DNA from: Thermodesulfobacteriota bacterium
GTDB lineage: Bacteria > Desulfobacterota > DSM-4660 > Desulfatiglandales > Desulfatiglandaceae
Assembly: GCA_028278625.1 (NCBI GenBank)
Contig: JANQDY010000165.1
Location: 1 to 30,491 of the forward strand
Reading direction: 5' to 3'
DNA length: 30,491 nt
A program made the translations under genes and the position numbers. The notes under the pieces were generated by a model that was not told the origin of the DNA, made no database searches, and saw nothing but the letters and a program-made list of their open reading frames with translations. Numbering within the stretch: position 1 is the stretch's first letter; every line of letters starts with the position of its first letter. Positions 8,321 through 16,773 of this stretch are shown piece after piece.

Positions 8321-9847
8321 TCACTTGAATTTCGGGAACAGGTCGCCCGTATACAGTTTTGGCCCGCCCTTGCTGAAAGCATAGGCTACTCGGAATACGG
8401 TTTCGGTATCATTCGGTTTGCCGATGATCTGCATTCCGATGGGGACACCCTCAGAACTGATGCCTGCCGGAACACTGACCACCGGACACCAGTTCAGGAG
8501 GTTGAACGGCAGGGTATACTGTCCGCCTACCATCTTCGGGAAAGTGATGCCGTCCTCGGACAAAGGTGGATCCTTGGTAAAATCGTGATTGGCTGGCACA
8601 TGACTGGTCGGCAGGGTTGGAGCCAGTACAAGGTCGTATCCTTTTGCGTAAACCTGATCCGCCAAGGCTCCCCAGTAATTCTGAATCATCGATTCAACCT
8701 TGGCCAGCGTCTTGGGGCCGTAGCTGCCGCTTGCGGCTTTCTCAACAAAGTACTTTCCGTAATGCGTCATTTGATTCATTTTATCGCTATACCCCGCGAG
8801 AATACCGCCCAGCGAACCGGCGAGGGCCATATTGCCGATACTCTCGGTCAATGGTTCTTCCAAAACAAAGTCAAATTCAATGACGTCCACAATGGCTCCC
8901 TGTTTCCGAAGTACCTCGATTCCATTCGCCATGGCCGCTTTCACGTCTTTAGAAGGCTCTGTAATCCCCATGCCCCCCAGGTAGGCGATTCTCATGCCTT
9001 TTATCGGTTGATAGGTCAGGGGGTATACGGGCGACTCAGTGACATTGATCGATTTAGGGCTTGGCCCGGCGATAATATTGTACATCATTACCATATCACC
9101 GAACGTTCGTGCCATTGGCCCCGTGCCGGAGAAATAGGATAATGGCATTTCGGTATGGACCCAGCCAAACGGTGGCTTAAAGCCATAGCACCCGTTGAAA
9201 GCGGAGGGAATGCGGACGGAACCGCCCATGTCGGATCCCGTTGCAAGCGTCACGTATCCGGCGGCCAACGCGGCACCTGAACCCCCTGATGAACCGCCAA
9301 CGGCGTACTTAAGGTTCCAGGGATTCCGTGACAGACCCCAAGCGCGGGTATCCTGTGTGAAGTTGAGATAGAACTCCGGAACTGTTGTCTGCAGCACGGG
9401 GATTGCGCCAGCGGCCTTCAGTTTGGCGACAATCGGACCGGCATGGTCCTTTGGCGGATCGTTCTTATGTATCAGGGAACCCTGGGTAACCACCCATCCC
9501 TTGTCGTAATGCTCGTCCTTGATGCCGACCGTTATGCCTTCCAGTGGGCGGTAACTTCCTTCCACATAGCGTTTGGCAGAGTCTTCGGCCATTTTCATAG
9601 CATTGTCCCAATAGGCAACAGTTACGGCGTTGACCTCTATTTCAGTACGGTCATACTCAGCTTTTTGGGCCTTGAGTACATCCACCGGCGATACGATGCC
9701 GCGTTTGAAAAGCGCTATCTGCAAAGTCGCCGGCATATACGCCAATTCCCTTTGTGTAAACTCCGCCGCCAATACAGGAACAACGGGAATCATCACAAAT
9801 ATTGCCCACAAAACCATCGTCCATCTGGCTTTTCTGCTTCGCCTCAT
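8321..9847 (-). CDS. Exported amidase (amidase signature family)
   Basis: A 508-residue amidase with the complete Ser-cisSer-Lys triad: Lys110 (VGIKDEH), cis-Ser186 (in GGSSGGSGAALAAG) and nucleophile Ser210 (GSDMGGSVRIPS). It begins with a charged N-region and hydrophobic core (WTMVLWAIFVMIPVVPVLAA), so it is probably exported to the periplasm, unlike cytosolic GatA. The C-terminal part keeps the family pattern around LAPTLPTSHVP and VVSVPAGISSEGVPIGMQIIG. Family members hydrolyse carboxamides; the substrate cannot be read from sequence. It follows the ABM-domain gene by 18 bp and is therefore in the same operon, which has a sigma-54 promoter. The start is supported by AGAGGA upstream of the ATG. 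Confidence 0.92.
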   Translation of the reverse strand: MRRSRKARWTMVLWAIFVMIPVVPVLAAEFTQRELAYMPATLQIALFKRGIVSPVDVLKAQKAEYDRTEIEVNAVTVAYWDNAMKMAEDSAKRYVEGSYRPLEGITVGIKDEHYDKGWVVTQGSLIHKNDPPKDHAGPIVAKLKAAGAIPVLQTTVPEFYLNFTQDTRAWGLSRNPWNLKYAVGGSSGGSGAALAAGYVTLATGSDMGGSVRIPSAFNGCYGFKPPFGWVHTEMPLSYFSGTGPMARTFGDMVMMYNIIAGPSPKSINVTESPVYPLTYQPIKGMRIAYLGGMGITEPSKDVKAAMANGIEVLRKQGAIVDVIEFDFVLEEPLTESIGNMALAGSLGGILAGYSDKMNQMTHYGKYFVEKAASGSYGPKTLAKVESMIQNYWGALADQVYAKGYDLVLAPTLPTSHVPANHDFTKDPPLSEDGITFPKMVGGQYTLPFNLLNWCPVVSVPAGISSEGVPIGMQIIGKPNDTETVFRVAYAFSKGGPKLYTGDLFPKFK

Positions 9848-9865
9848 CTTCCGTTCCTCTTCATG

Positions 9866-10195
9866 TCATCTTGCTCCAAAACGATTTTGAAGCTTTTCCC
9901 GCATTTCCTCCATATCCGGCGACTTTTCAAGGTACGCACGGATACTGTCTGTAAGAATTGTTCCCGCACCCGCAAGGACCGCCATGCTTTTAGATTCGAG
10001 GTGGGCCTGGGCCGATTCACGGTCTTCCCACTCCTCAATCATAAGTAGTTCCCAGTCGTTGTCCACGCTCCGAAAAACCTGACATCCCTTACATCCGGGC
10101 TCCATCGTGACTGTTTGACAAAGGGATGCGAGTGCCTGTTCAAGTTCCAGATTTTTGCCTCTGCTTGCCTTGAAATGCATTCGGATAGTTAGCAT
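9866..10195 (-). CDS. Small ABM-fold protein (putative quinol monooxygenase, YgiN-like)
   Basis: A 109-residue protein of the antibiotic-biosynthesis-monooxygenase (dimeric alpha/beta barrel) fold. It shows the typical order: an N-terminal strand (MLTIRMHFKAS), a helix ending before EPGCKGCQVFRS, the strand ELLMIEEWEDRESAQAHLES, and a C-terminal segment. The double Cys (CKGC) is visible. Family members act on quinones or small aromatics, or only bind them. A specific activity cannot be assigned. It is the first gene after the -24/-12 promoter and leads into the exported amidase, which suggests both respond to the same signal. The ribosome site is weak (CGGAATTCAT before the ATG). Confidence 0.82.
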   Translation of the reverse strand: MLTIRMHFKASRGKNLELEQALASLCQTVTMEPGCKGCQVFRSVDNDWELLMIEEWEDRESAQAHLESKSMAVLAGAGTILTDSIRAYLEKSPDMEEMREKLQNRFGAR

Positions 10196-10244
10196 ATGAA
10201 TTCCGTTTTGATGTCCTCACGTCATGTCCGACGAAGAGCAAAAA

Positions 10245-10260
10245 AGCAAAGTTTGTGCCA
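10245..10260 (-). promoter_or_regulatory. Sigma-54 (-24/-12) promoter of the ABM-amidase operon
   Basis: On the minus strand the sequence reads TGGCAC-AAACT-TTGCT, matching the RpoN consensus TGGCAC-N5-TTGCW exactly, with GG and GC ten bases apart as required. Transcription should start near 10234, about 39 bases before the ABM start codon. The neighbouring gene upstream encodes a sigma-54 activator with an intact GAFTGA loop, so promoter and activator match. It is the only such site I found in an intergenic position of the window. Confidence 0.82.
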
Positions 10261-10397
10261 ACGTTTACCAGGCATCGCCAAAGCCATTTTCACCCGAAAA
10301 CACAGAAGTCTATTTTGCAAGGCGGGCATTCTATAATCCCCGATGGCTCGCTTTTCTGAGCGGCCCGAACAGGGATCGAAGCTCCACTGTGGCCGCC

Positions 10398-10433
10398 TAC
10401 GAATATTTGTGGGGCCACGAATATTTGTGGGGC
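10398..10433. promoter_or_regulatory. Tandem near-palindromes, probable enhancer sites for the sigma-54 activator
   Basis: The 17-base unit ACGAATATTTGTGGGGC occurs twice, at 10399-10415 and 10417-10433, with an 18-bp period. Each copy contains an imperfect dyad, YACGAATATTTGTG (10398-10411 and 10416-10429; 12 of 14 positions symmetric in the second). The centres lie about 145-165 bp upstream of the -24 element, the normal distance for upstream activating sequences bound by dimers that then hexamerise. A degenerate third half-copy (TTTTTGTGGG) follows at about 10434-10443. Confidence 0.62.
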
Positions 10434-10465
10434 TTTTTGTGGGATGATGGAAAACGCGGGACCGT

Positions 10466-12340
10466 TCAATGGGGGCGGCGGATGCCGTGCTTTTTCATCC
10501 TGTAGCGTAGCGTGTTGGGGTGAAGCTTGAGGATACGCGCCGCGCCTTTGGGACCTTCGACCACCCAGCGGGTCTGTTCCAATACCCGCAAAATGTGATT
10601 ACGTTCCATTTCCGCATGGGAAGCCACTTTGGTGGAAGATGAGTGGTCTGATTCAGGGACCAACGGTTCATAGAGAGAGAGGCTCTCGCCCTCCGAAATA
10701 ATGATCGAGCGCTCCAGAACGTGTTTGAGCTCGCGCACATTGCCGGGCCAGTGGTACTCTGTCAGCTCGACCATGACGCTTGCAGGGATCCTCCGGATTT
10801 CCTTACCGATCCTTTTTCCGATTCTCTGGACAAAATGATTGACCAGCAAGGGGATGTCGGTCTTGCGTTCACGGAGGGGGGGCAACGTAATGGGAAACAC
10901 CTTCAGCCGGTACCAGAGATCATCCCTGAATTGCCCTCCCTTCACCAGGGCTTCCAAGTCCCGGTTGGTTGCCGTGATGATACGTGCATCGGTCTTGAGG
11001 GTCCGGTTGTCGCCAAGACGCTCGAACTGGCCGTCCTGCAGCACCCGCAGCAGTTTGGTCTGCAACGGCAAGGGCAGTTCCCCGATTTCGTCCAGAAAGA
11101 TGGTCCCATTGTTCGCAAGTTCGAAGCGTCCCTGGCGTGACCGATCCGCGCCGGTGAAGGCGCCTTTGACGTGCCCAAACAGCTCGCTCTCGATCAGGTT
11201 TTCGGACAGTGTGGCACAGTCCATTTTGATCAACGGCCGATTGGATCGGGAGCTGGCGCCGTGAAGCGCCCTTGCAAACAGTTCCTTGCCGGTGCCTGTT
11301 TCGCCAAGGAAGATCACCGTCGAATCGGTTTGAGCCACCTGCTCCAATCGGAAGAGGACGTACTGGATCGCATCGCTGTTCCCGACAATATGTTCGAAAT
11401 CGTGTTCCAGTTTGATTTCTTCCATCAGGTATGCGTTGTCTGTTTCGAGTTGCCTTTTCAGAACAGAAATTTCCTGATAGGCGGCTTCCAGCCTATACTG
11501 GGCGTTTTTGCTGTCAGTGATGTCGCTCAACAGGGCGATCGTGCCCTGGAATTGACCGTCGTTGCCCATAATCGGGGCCGCGGAGATCCGAACCCATCGA
11601 TTTTGACCATCCGCTCGAACGATTCGGCCCTCGTATTGGTGGCTGGTGCCGGTTTTGCGTTCTTCAAACATGGTACGGATGCGATCGCGGTCCTCCTCGG
11701 GTATAAAATCGAGGCCATTTCGTCCTTCGATTTCTTCCACAGAACGGCCCATCATAAGGGCCATAGTAGGGTTGGCATAGACGATTCGTAAAGTTTCATC
11801 TGTGGTGACGATGCCTTCGTTTGTGGTTGTGACAATGAGGCGGTATTTTTTTTCGCTTTCCTTAAGTTCTTCGGTACGTTTCCGAATTCGATTCTCCAGA
11901 TCCGCGTTCAATAGCTTCAGGCGGTGCTTCGCCTTCCTAAGAGAGAGGTGCGTCTTGACCCTGGACAGCACTTCATCGGCCTGAAACGGTTTGGTGATGT
12001 AATCCACCGCTCCTTCCGAAAAGGCCTGAACCTTGTCTTCGATTTCGTCGGAAGCGCTCAAAAAGAGAACCGGGACGTCCCGAAGCGTCGCGTCGTTTTT
12101 CAGAAGGCGACATACCTCGAACCCGTCCATATGGGGCATTCTAACGTCCAGAAGGATCAGATCCGGTAGTTCGGCCGCAGCGGATTTGAGCGCCTGGGGC
12201 CCGGACGGAAAGAACCGCAGACCGTAGCCCTCCCCTTTGAGCATCGTACCGAGAACCCGAAGATTCTCCAGATCGTCATCGACGATCATGATGTTGTAGT
12301 TGGCGGCGTCAGGATGCATCTCCCCTGTTCTCCACTTCAT
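10466..12340 (-). CDS. Sigma-54-dependent response regulator (REC-PAS-AAA+-Fis)
   Basis: A 624-residue enhancer-binding protein. It has a receiver domain (acceptor Asp65 in [12 protein letters not shown]), a coiled linker, a PAS domain (about 165-285: [13 protein letters not shown] to [10 protein letters not shown]), an AAA+ domain with Walker A GETGTGKE, the sigma-54-contacting GAFTGA loop and FLDEIGELP, and a C-terminal Fis-type helix-turn-helix ([21 protein letters not shown]). An extra PAS sensor between receiver and ATPase suggests two inputs. The gene overlaps the 3' end of the hybrid kinase (12309-14591), so the two are translationally coupled. The ATG at 12340 and the ATG at 12319 are both possible starts; neither has a well-spaced ribosome site. 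The probable target is the -24/-12 promoter next to it. Confidence 0.93.
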   Translation of the reverse strand: MKWRTGEMHPDAANYNIMIVDDDLENLRVLGTMLKGEGYGLRFFPSGPQALKSAAAELPDLILLDVRMPHMDGFEVCRLLKNDATLRDVPVLFLSASDEIEDKVQAFSEGAVDYITKPFQADEVLSRVKTHLSLRKAKHRLKLLNADLENRIRKRTEELKESEKKYRLIVTTTNEGIVTTDETLRIVYANPTMALMMGRSVEEIEGRNGLDFIPEEDRDRIRTMFEERKTGTSHQYEGRIVRADGQNRWVRISAAPIMGNDGQFQGTIALLSDITDSKNAQYRLEAAYQEISVLKRQLETDNAYLMEEIKLEHDFEHIVGNSDAIQYVLFRLEQVAQTDSTVIFLGETGTGKELFARALHGASSRSNRPLIKMDCATLSENLIESELFGHVKGAFTGADRSRQGRFELANNGTIFLDEIGELPLPLQTKLLRVLQDGQFERLGDNRTLKTDARIITATNRDLEALVKGGQFRDDLWYRLKVFPITLPPLRERKTDIPLLVNHFVQRIGKRIGKEIRRIPASVMVELTEYHWPGNVRELKHVLERSIIISEGESLSLYEPLVPESDHSSSTKVASHAEMERNHILRVLEQTRWVVEGPKGAARILKLHPNTLRYRMKKHGIRRPH

Positions 12341-14591
12341 TGTCGCTTGAGTCCGGCATGATGATCTGTCGAATGGTATCAAAATCAAAGTTCATGGCAC
12401 TTTGCAGCAGTCGCTTCCCCAGTTCCGGATCGATATGGGAGACCTCGGCTGCCAGCTCTGACACACGATCCATGTATCCGCCCTTCGCGGCGGCACGGAT
12501 TGCCTCGGAAAGGTCCTTGGGAAGACCGTTGAAACGCTGCCTCAGAAGACGGTTGTCAATATGAATCGGCGCAGTCTCTTTTTCAAATGGTGAATCTGTT
12601 TCGTAGACTGGCTCAATGCCCAACAGATCACAGATCTTTCCAAAGAGCTTTTCAGCGTTTATGGGCTTGGGAAGGAAATCGTCCGCACCGCTTTTCAGGA
12701 CCCCTTGGCGTTCTTCCTCAAAAACGCTCGCACTCACCCCCACGATGGACACATCCTGACCCTTGTTCATGACTCTGATGGCTTGAATCGCCTGAGTCCC
12801 GTCCATATCCGGCATACGGATATCCATCAGTATGAGGTCCGGAGACCAGGATTCGAATAGTGCGATCGCCTCCCGACCACCCTTTGCCTCCTGAATCTGG
12901 AAGCCTTCCGGCGCAAGCATTTGGGCAAGCACATCACGGTTGGAGGCCTCATCATCGACCACCAGAACGCGATAGGATCGCGCCGAAGCGCCAATTCCGG
13001 CAATCCTTCGCGTATCCTGAAAAGACGAATCCGTCTCGACAATGGGCATCTTGAAGCGAAAGACGGAACCCTTTCCCAGGCGGCTTTCAACGGTCAAGTC
13101 ACCGCCCATCAATCCCGCATACTGTCGCGAGATAGACAACCCCAGGCCCGTGCCGGTCCGGTTTTTGCTGTTCCCGCTGATCTGCACGAATGGATCAAAG
13201 ATCTTCTCTTGGTTCTCGGGGGCAATCCCTTCCCCGGTGTCTTCCACCTCCACGACCAGATTCCGCTTATGGCCGGGGTCACCCAAAACCAGCAATCGCA
13301 ATATGATGACACCATTTTTGGTATGACGTATCCCGTTGCTTAACAGGTTAATGAGGATCTGGCGGATCTTGACCCGATCCGCTATAATGGTCGGCATCGC
13401 GGACGGATGCCTCTCGATAACCCAGTGTAACCCCTTTTCATTCATTTTTCCTGAAAAAAGGAGGTCCACATCCTTCACAAGTTCATCAATGGAGAAGGGC
13501 ACAGGATTGAGGCTCACACGACCGGATTCGATTTTGGACATTTCCAAGACGCTGTTGATCAGCATCAGCAAGTGGTCGCCGCTACGATGTACGGCGTCGA
13601 TGCTGTGCTGCTGCTCTGAGCTTAAGGATCCTCCCTTGGACATGATCTGGGTGTGCCCCAGAATCGCGTTCAGGGGGGTCCGCAATTCGTGGCTCATATT
13701 GGCCAGAAAGACGCTCTTGGCGCGGTTGGCGGCTTCTGCCGACTCCTTGGCATTGGTCAACGCCAATTGCAGGGTCTTCATTCTGTCTATGTCTATAAGG
13801 ACACCATAGGCAACAAGGGGATTGCCCGAATCATCCCATTTGACGATCTTCCCATAATCCCGGATCCATTTCCATCGCCCGTCAGCGGTGCGAAGCCTGT
13901 ATTCCACCTCAAATGTCTCCTGGCCATTGATCATTTTCCCAAGGCTTTCCGCATACCTTTCTTTGTCATCGGGGTTCAGTAACCGGGCGGCCAAAGACTG
14001 GTGCCCCAATTGGTAGCCTCTCCATTTCCCGTCCGATTCCACCAATATCTCATGGGGTTTGTATCCCAGCAAATAGGGAAACATATCCGTGGTCGTTGTT
14101 TCACGCGTCATTAAATCGTACTCCCAGACCGCCAGGCCCGCGGATTTAAGCACATAGTCCAAACGGGCCTCGCTCTCCTCAAATTCCTCCAAGGCGGCTT
14201 CCGCTGATTTTTTGGTCTGTGCCAGCTCTTTGTGGGCCAATGTCAGTTCTGCTGTACGGTCCTCGACCCGTTGACCGAGCGCCAGGTTAAGGTTCGCAAG
14301 CTCCTTTTCCCTGGAAATGACCGCATTGGAAAGCCTCAGGCTCATGACAATGATGACGACCACAAACCCTTGCCCCAAGTAGAAAAGATAGTCGCCCATC
14401 CGGCCGTCGCTGGCAGCCTGGTGAAAAATGAGTTCGCAGAGGTTCCAGGAACTGAACGCCAGAGCAGCCAGTGCAAGGAAAAGGTGAATGCGATCCAACG
14501 GCCGTCGCCGCACGCCCACTATCAGATGATAGCATCCGGCATAAAGGCAGATGCCGAAAGAAACGGACCGTATGATTTCAAGAATGCGCAT
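12309..14591 (-). CDS. Membrane-anchored PAS hybrid histidine kinase
   Basis: About 760 residues. The N-terminus has about three hydrophobic helices ([51 protein letters not shown]), then a coiled coil, a PAS domain ([15 protein letters not shown] to [11 protein letters not shown]), and HisKA with His301 ([16 protein letters not shown]). The HATPase domain has [21 protein letters not shown] and [13 protein letters not shown] receiver follows with Asp590 ([12 protein letters not shown]). A C-terminal helical tail of ~100 residues resembles the regulatory tails of such hybrids and has no HTLKG Hpt motif. The ATG at 14591 is preferred, since an upstream TTG (14723) adds 44 non-hydrophobic residues without a ribosome site. 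The gene overlaps the sigma-54 regulator and is its likely cognate kinase. Confidence 0.9.
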   Translation of the reverse strand: MRILEIIRSVSFGICLYAGCYHLIVGVRRRPLDRIHLFLALAALAFSSWNLCELIFHQAASDGRMGDYLFYLGQGFVVVIIVMSLRLSNAVISREKELANLNLALGQRVEDRTAELTLAHKELAQTKKSAEAALEEFEESEARLDYVLKSAGLAVWEYDLMTRETTTTDMFPYLLGYKPHEILVESDGKWRGYQLGHQSLAARLLNPDDKERYAESLGKMINGQETFEVEYRLRTADGRWKWIRDYGKIVKWDDSGNPLVAYGVLIDIDRMKTLQLALTNAKESAEAANRAKSVFLANMSHELRTPLNAILGHTQIMSKGGSLSSEQQHSIDAVHRSGDHLLMLINSVLEMSKIESGRVSLNPVPFSIDELVKDVDLLFSGKMNEKGLHWVIERHPSAMPTIIADRVKIRQILINLLSNGIRHTKNGVIILRLLVLGDPGHKRNLVVEVEDTGEGIAPENQEKIFDPFVQISGNSKNRTGTGLGLSISRQYAGLMGGDLTVESRLGKGSVFRFKMPIVETDSSFQDTRRIAGIGASARSYRVLVVDDEASNRDVLAQMLAPEGFQIQEAKGGREAIALFESWSPDLILMDIRMPDMDGTQAIQAIRVMNKGQDVSIVGVSASVFEEERQGVLKSGADDFLPKPINAEKLFGKICDLLGIEPVYETDSPFEKETAPIHIDNRLLRQRFNGLPKDLSEAIRAAAKGGYMDRVSELAAEVSHIDPELGKRLLQSAMNFDFDTIRQIIMPDSSDNEVENRGDAS

Positions 14592-14816
14592 GGGAATCTT
14601 ATGCAAAAAGGGCGTCAGGTTGTCAATCGGATACTGGCGCACATAATGACCCAAAGGAAGCCACGCCGACCCTGGGCATTCGCCCGGTTTCAGAAGGCTG
14701 CGCAAAAAAAGGTCTATGGTCAAGTCGTTTACCGGTTGCAGCCATTATTCCTTGCCTGTATTTCAGGTTTCACAAATGACAGTACCGACCGAAAAGAACA
14801 GGCTACAAGAGACAAC

Positions 14817-15226
14817 TCATTTTTCCAGGATCGTCACACCGCAGGCATACTCTTCCACCGATATGACCCCGCCCCCGTTTTCAATCAGGCCGATCCCGGC
14901 ATCTTTGATTTGGCGTGGTCCGGCCTCACCCCGCAGTTGAGTGACGATCTCATACATCATGGACAGACCCGTGGCCCCAATGGGGTGGCCTTTGGAAACC
15001 AGCCCCCCTGAAGTATTGATGGGGATTTTGCCATCGAGGTCGGTCCCCCCTGAACCGACCAACTCGCCCCCCTTTCCGATGGGGCAAAAGCCCATCATCT
15101 CGGATTGATAGATCTCACAGAAACTGGTGGCATCATGCACCTCGGCCACGTCAATGTCCTCCGGACCAATCCAGGCCATTTTTTAAGTCTGGTGCTGTAA
15201 GCGCCAATAATGTAGACGTCTCTCAT
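14817..15226 (-). pseudogene. Thiolase (SCP2/acetyl-CoA acetyltransferase type) with large internal deletion
   Basis: The ATG at 15226, with GGAG 10 nt upstream, opens with [16 protein letters not shown], the characteristic thiolase N-terminus. After ~16 codons the sequence jumps, with a one-base frame change near 15178, into the thiolase C-terminal third: [18 protein letters not shown], then the active-site GHPIGATG region and IENGGGV. The C-terminal frame runs intact to the stop at 14817. Roughly 250 codons in between, including the nucleophilic cysteine, are missing. The product cannot be an active thiolase. The two ends are still in the right order, so this is a deletion rather than two unrelated pieces. 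A translated C-terminal stub from the ATG at 15179 is possible but unlikely to function. Confidence 0.83.
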
Positions 15227-15666
15227 TATGAATATCTCCAAAGCAGAACCAATGAAAAACGTCTGAAGTATCGCAGCCAGCACTACCGTGAAAGTGGCCT
15301 TTCCTCACTTTTCCATATCTGTTTGAACCGGCTCTTAAACCACAATCACCGATCTCTTAAAACAGTGTTTACGATTGGTTTCCCATAAGCAATCGACTGG
15401 ATGTGGTTCCCATGATAAATAGCGTGCAGAAAAAATGCCACAGAAAACCCGCTGCCGGGAAATGGAAAAAGAGGAATTTCAAATTCCAGAATTCCGCTTT
15501 TCTGCCCCTAAGTCACTGATCGTAATGGATTTGTTGAATTGAGTTGTCCTGTGAACCCGTATGAAATCGACAAAACAAGGCTCAGGATTCCTTGATTTTT
15601 CAAAGTGCATTTTTGGACCGATATCTGTATGATGCATTCTCTTTTGACTTAGGAACAGGAGAGACT
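15227..15666. other. Intergenic region between thiolase remnant and dehydrogenase gene
   Basis: No credible coding frame is present. A 15-base palindrome, GGAATTTCAAATTCC at 15473-15487, is followed by another AGAATTCC half-copy and could be an operator for the divergently placed genes. No -35/-10 pair for the dehydrogenase stands out; TTGAAT near 15535 with TATGAA near 15560 is one poor candidate. Confidence 0.45.
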
Positions 15667-16770
15667 ATGAAAAAAACCCTCGCAATCCTTGAAGGTGACG
15701 GCATCGGCCCTGAAATCATGAGGGAAGCCATAAAGGTTCTGAAAGCCGTTGAAAGCAAGTATGGACATACGTTCAAACTGATTCACGCGCCCTTTGGCGC
15801 ATCCGCATATTTCACCGAAGGGTCCCCATTTCCTGACAAGACCAAACACATCTGTGACGAAGCTGATTTCATGGTGAAGGGCCCCGTGGGCCTGCCGGTG
15901 GAGGAAATGCACCGGATACCCCAGGAACACAGGCCGGAACATGCCGCCATTCTGCCCCTGCGGCAACGATACGATACCTTTGCCAATTTCAGGCCGGTGC
16001 GGCTCCCATCCGGGTTGAAATCCTTCTCTCCGCTGAAGGAGGAAGTCATTGGTGACGGCATCGATATTCTCATGATTCGTGAGCTGGTGGGCGGCATTTA
16101 TTTCGGAGACAAACTTGAGGGTCCATCAACGGGAATGAAATTTGCCCGTGATGACTGCATCTATCGGGACCAGGATGTACGGCGGGTGGCCATTGTGGCA
16201 TTTGAAGAGGCGCGAAAAAGAAAGGTGCCTCTCACCAACATTCACAAGGCCAATGTTCTGGCCACCTCTCGCTTCTGGCGTGAGATTGTGGAGGATGTGG
16301 CCGGGGATTATCCGGATGTGCCCCATTCCTCCGTATTGGTGGACAATGCCGCCTTCCAGCTGGTGGTCAATCCAACACAGTTTAACGGGGTGATGCTCCT
16401 GGAAAACATGCAGGGGGACATCCTTACCGACCAGGCAGGCGGCATTATCGGTTCTCTGGGTCTCATGCCATCCGCCTGCATCGGGCCTCAAAAGGGGTAC
16501 GTGGAGCCGGCCCACGGGTCCGCGCCGGATATCGCCGGAAAGAACATGGCCAACCCCTATTCCATGATCGGCAGCATGGCCATGCTCTTTGAGGAATGCC
16601 TGTCACTGCCTCAAGAGGCGGCGGACATCTGGAAAGGCATTTTCGATGTTTTCGAGGAAGGTTTCATCACCCGTGACCTCATGGGACCCTGGCATACCCG
16701 AGGCACGGTCATCAGCACATCCGACTTTGGGGACCGCGTGGTGCGAAACATATCGCAGAAGCGGAATTAA
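15667..16770 (+). CDS. Isopropylmalate/isocitrate dehydrogenase-family protein (LeuB-like)
   Basis: A 367-residue beta-decarboxylating NAD(P) dehydrogenase. It opens LAILEGDGIGPEIMREAIKV and keeps the substrate arginines in LPLRQRYDTFANFRPVR and IRELVGGIYFG. The catalytic lysine is in IHKANVLATSRFWR, the metal aspartates are in LVDNAAF and GDILTDQAGG, and the nucleotide loop is EPAHGSAPDIAGKNMANP. It is closest in pattern to 3-isopropylmalate dehydrogenase, but there is no leuA or leuCD nearby, and the loop before the first arginine (VEEMHRIPQEHRPEH) is less typical, so another 2-hydroxyacid substrate is possible. The start is the ATG behind AGGAGAG. An upstream TTG (15592) is not needed. It ends 3 bp from the convergent transporter gene. 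Confidence 0.87.
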   Translation: MKKTLAILEGDGIGPEIMREAIKVLKAVESKYGHTFKLIHAPFGASAYFTEGSPFPDKTKHICDEADFMVKGPVGLPVEEMHRIPQEHRPEHAAILPLRQRYDTFANFRPVRLPSGLKSFSPLKEEVIGDGIDILMIRELVGGIYFGDKLEGPSTGMKFARDDCIYRDQDVRRVAIVAFEEARKRKVPLTNIHKANVLATSRFWREIVEDVAGDYPDVPHSSVLVDNAAFQLVVNPTQFNGVMLLENMQGDILTDQAGGIIGSLGLMPSACIGPQKGYVEPAHGSAPDIAGKNMANPYSMIGSMAMLFEECLSLPQEAADIWKGIFDVFEEGFITRDLMGPWHTRGTVISTSDFGDRVVRNISQKRN

Positions 16771-16773
16771 TGC

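Noticed and set aside
8309..9142. A long plus-strand frame (277 codons)
   Set aside because: It is antisense to the amidase, whose catalytic motifs are intact. The plus-strand translation has no recognisable domain.
10224..10505. A 93-codon plus-strand frame with a YEYLWG-HEYLWG repeat
   Set aside because: The repeat is the tandem enhancer-like DNA element read in frame; the frame lies over the sigma-54 promoter and runs into the antisense of the activator gene. It has no ribosome site.
14232..15011. A 259-codon plus-strand frame spanning the kinase start and thiolase remnant
   Set aside because: It crosses the 5' end of the kinase gene in antisense and gives no recognisable protein.
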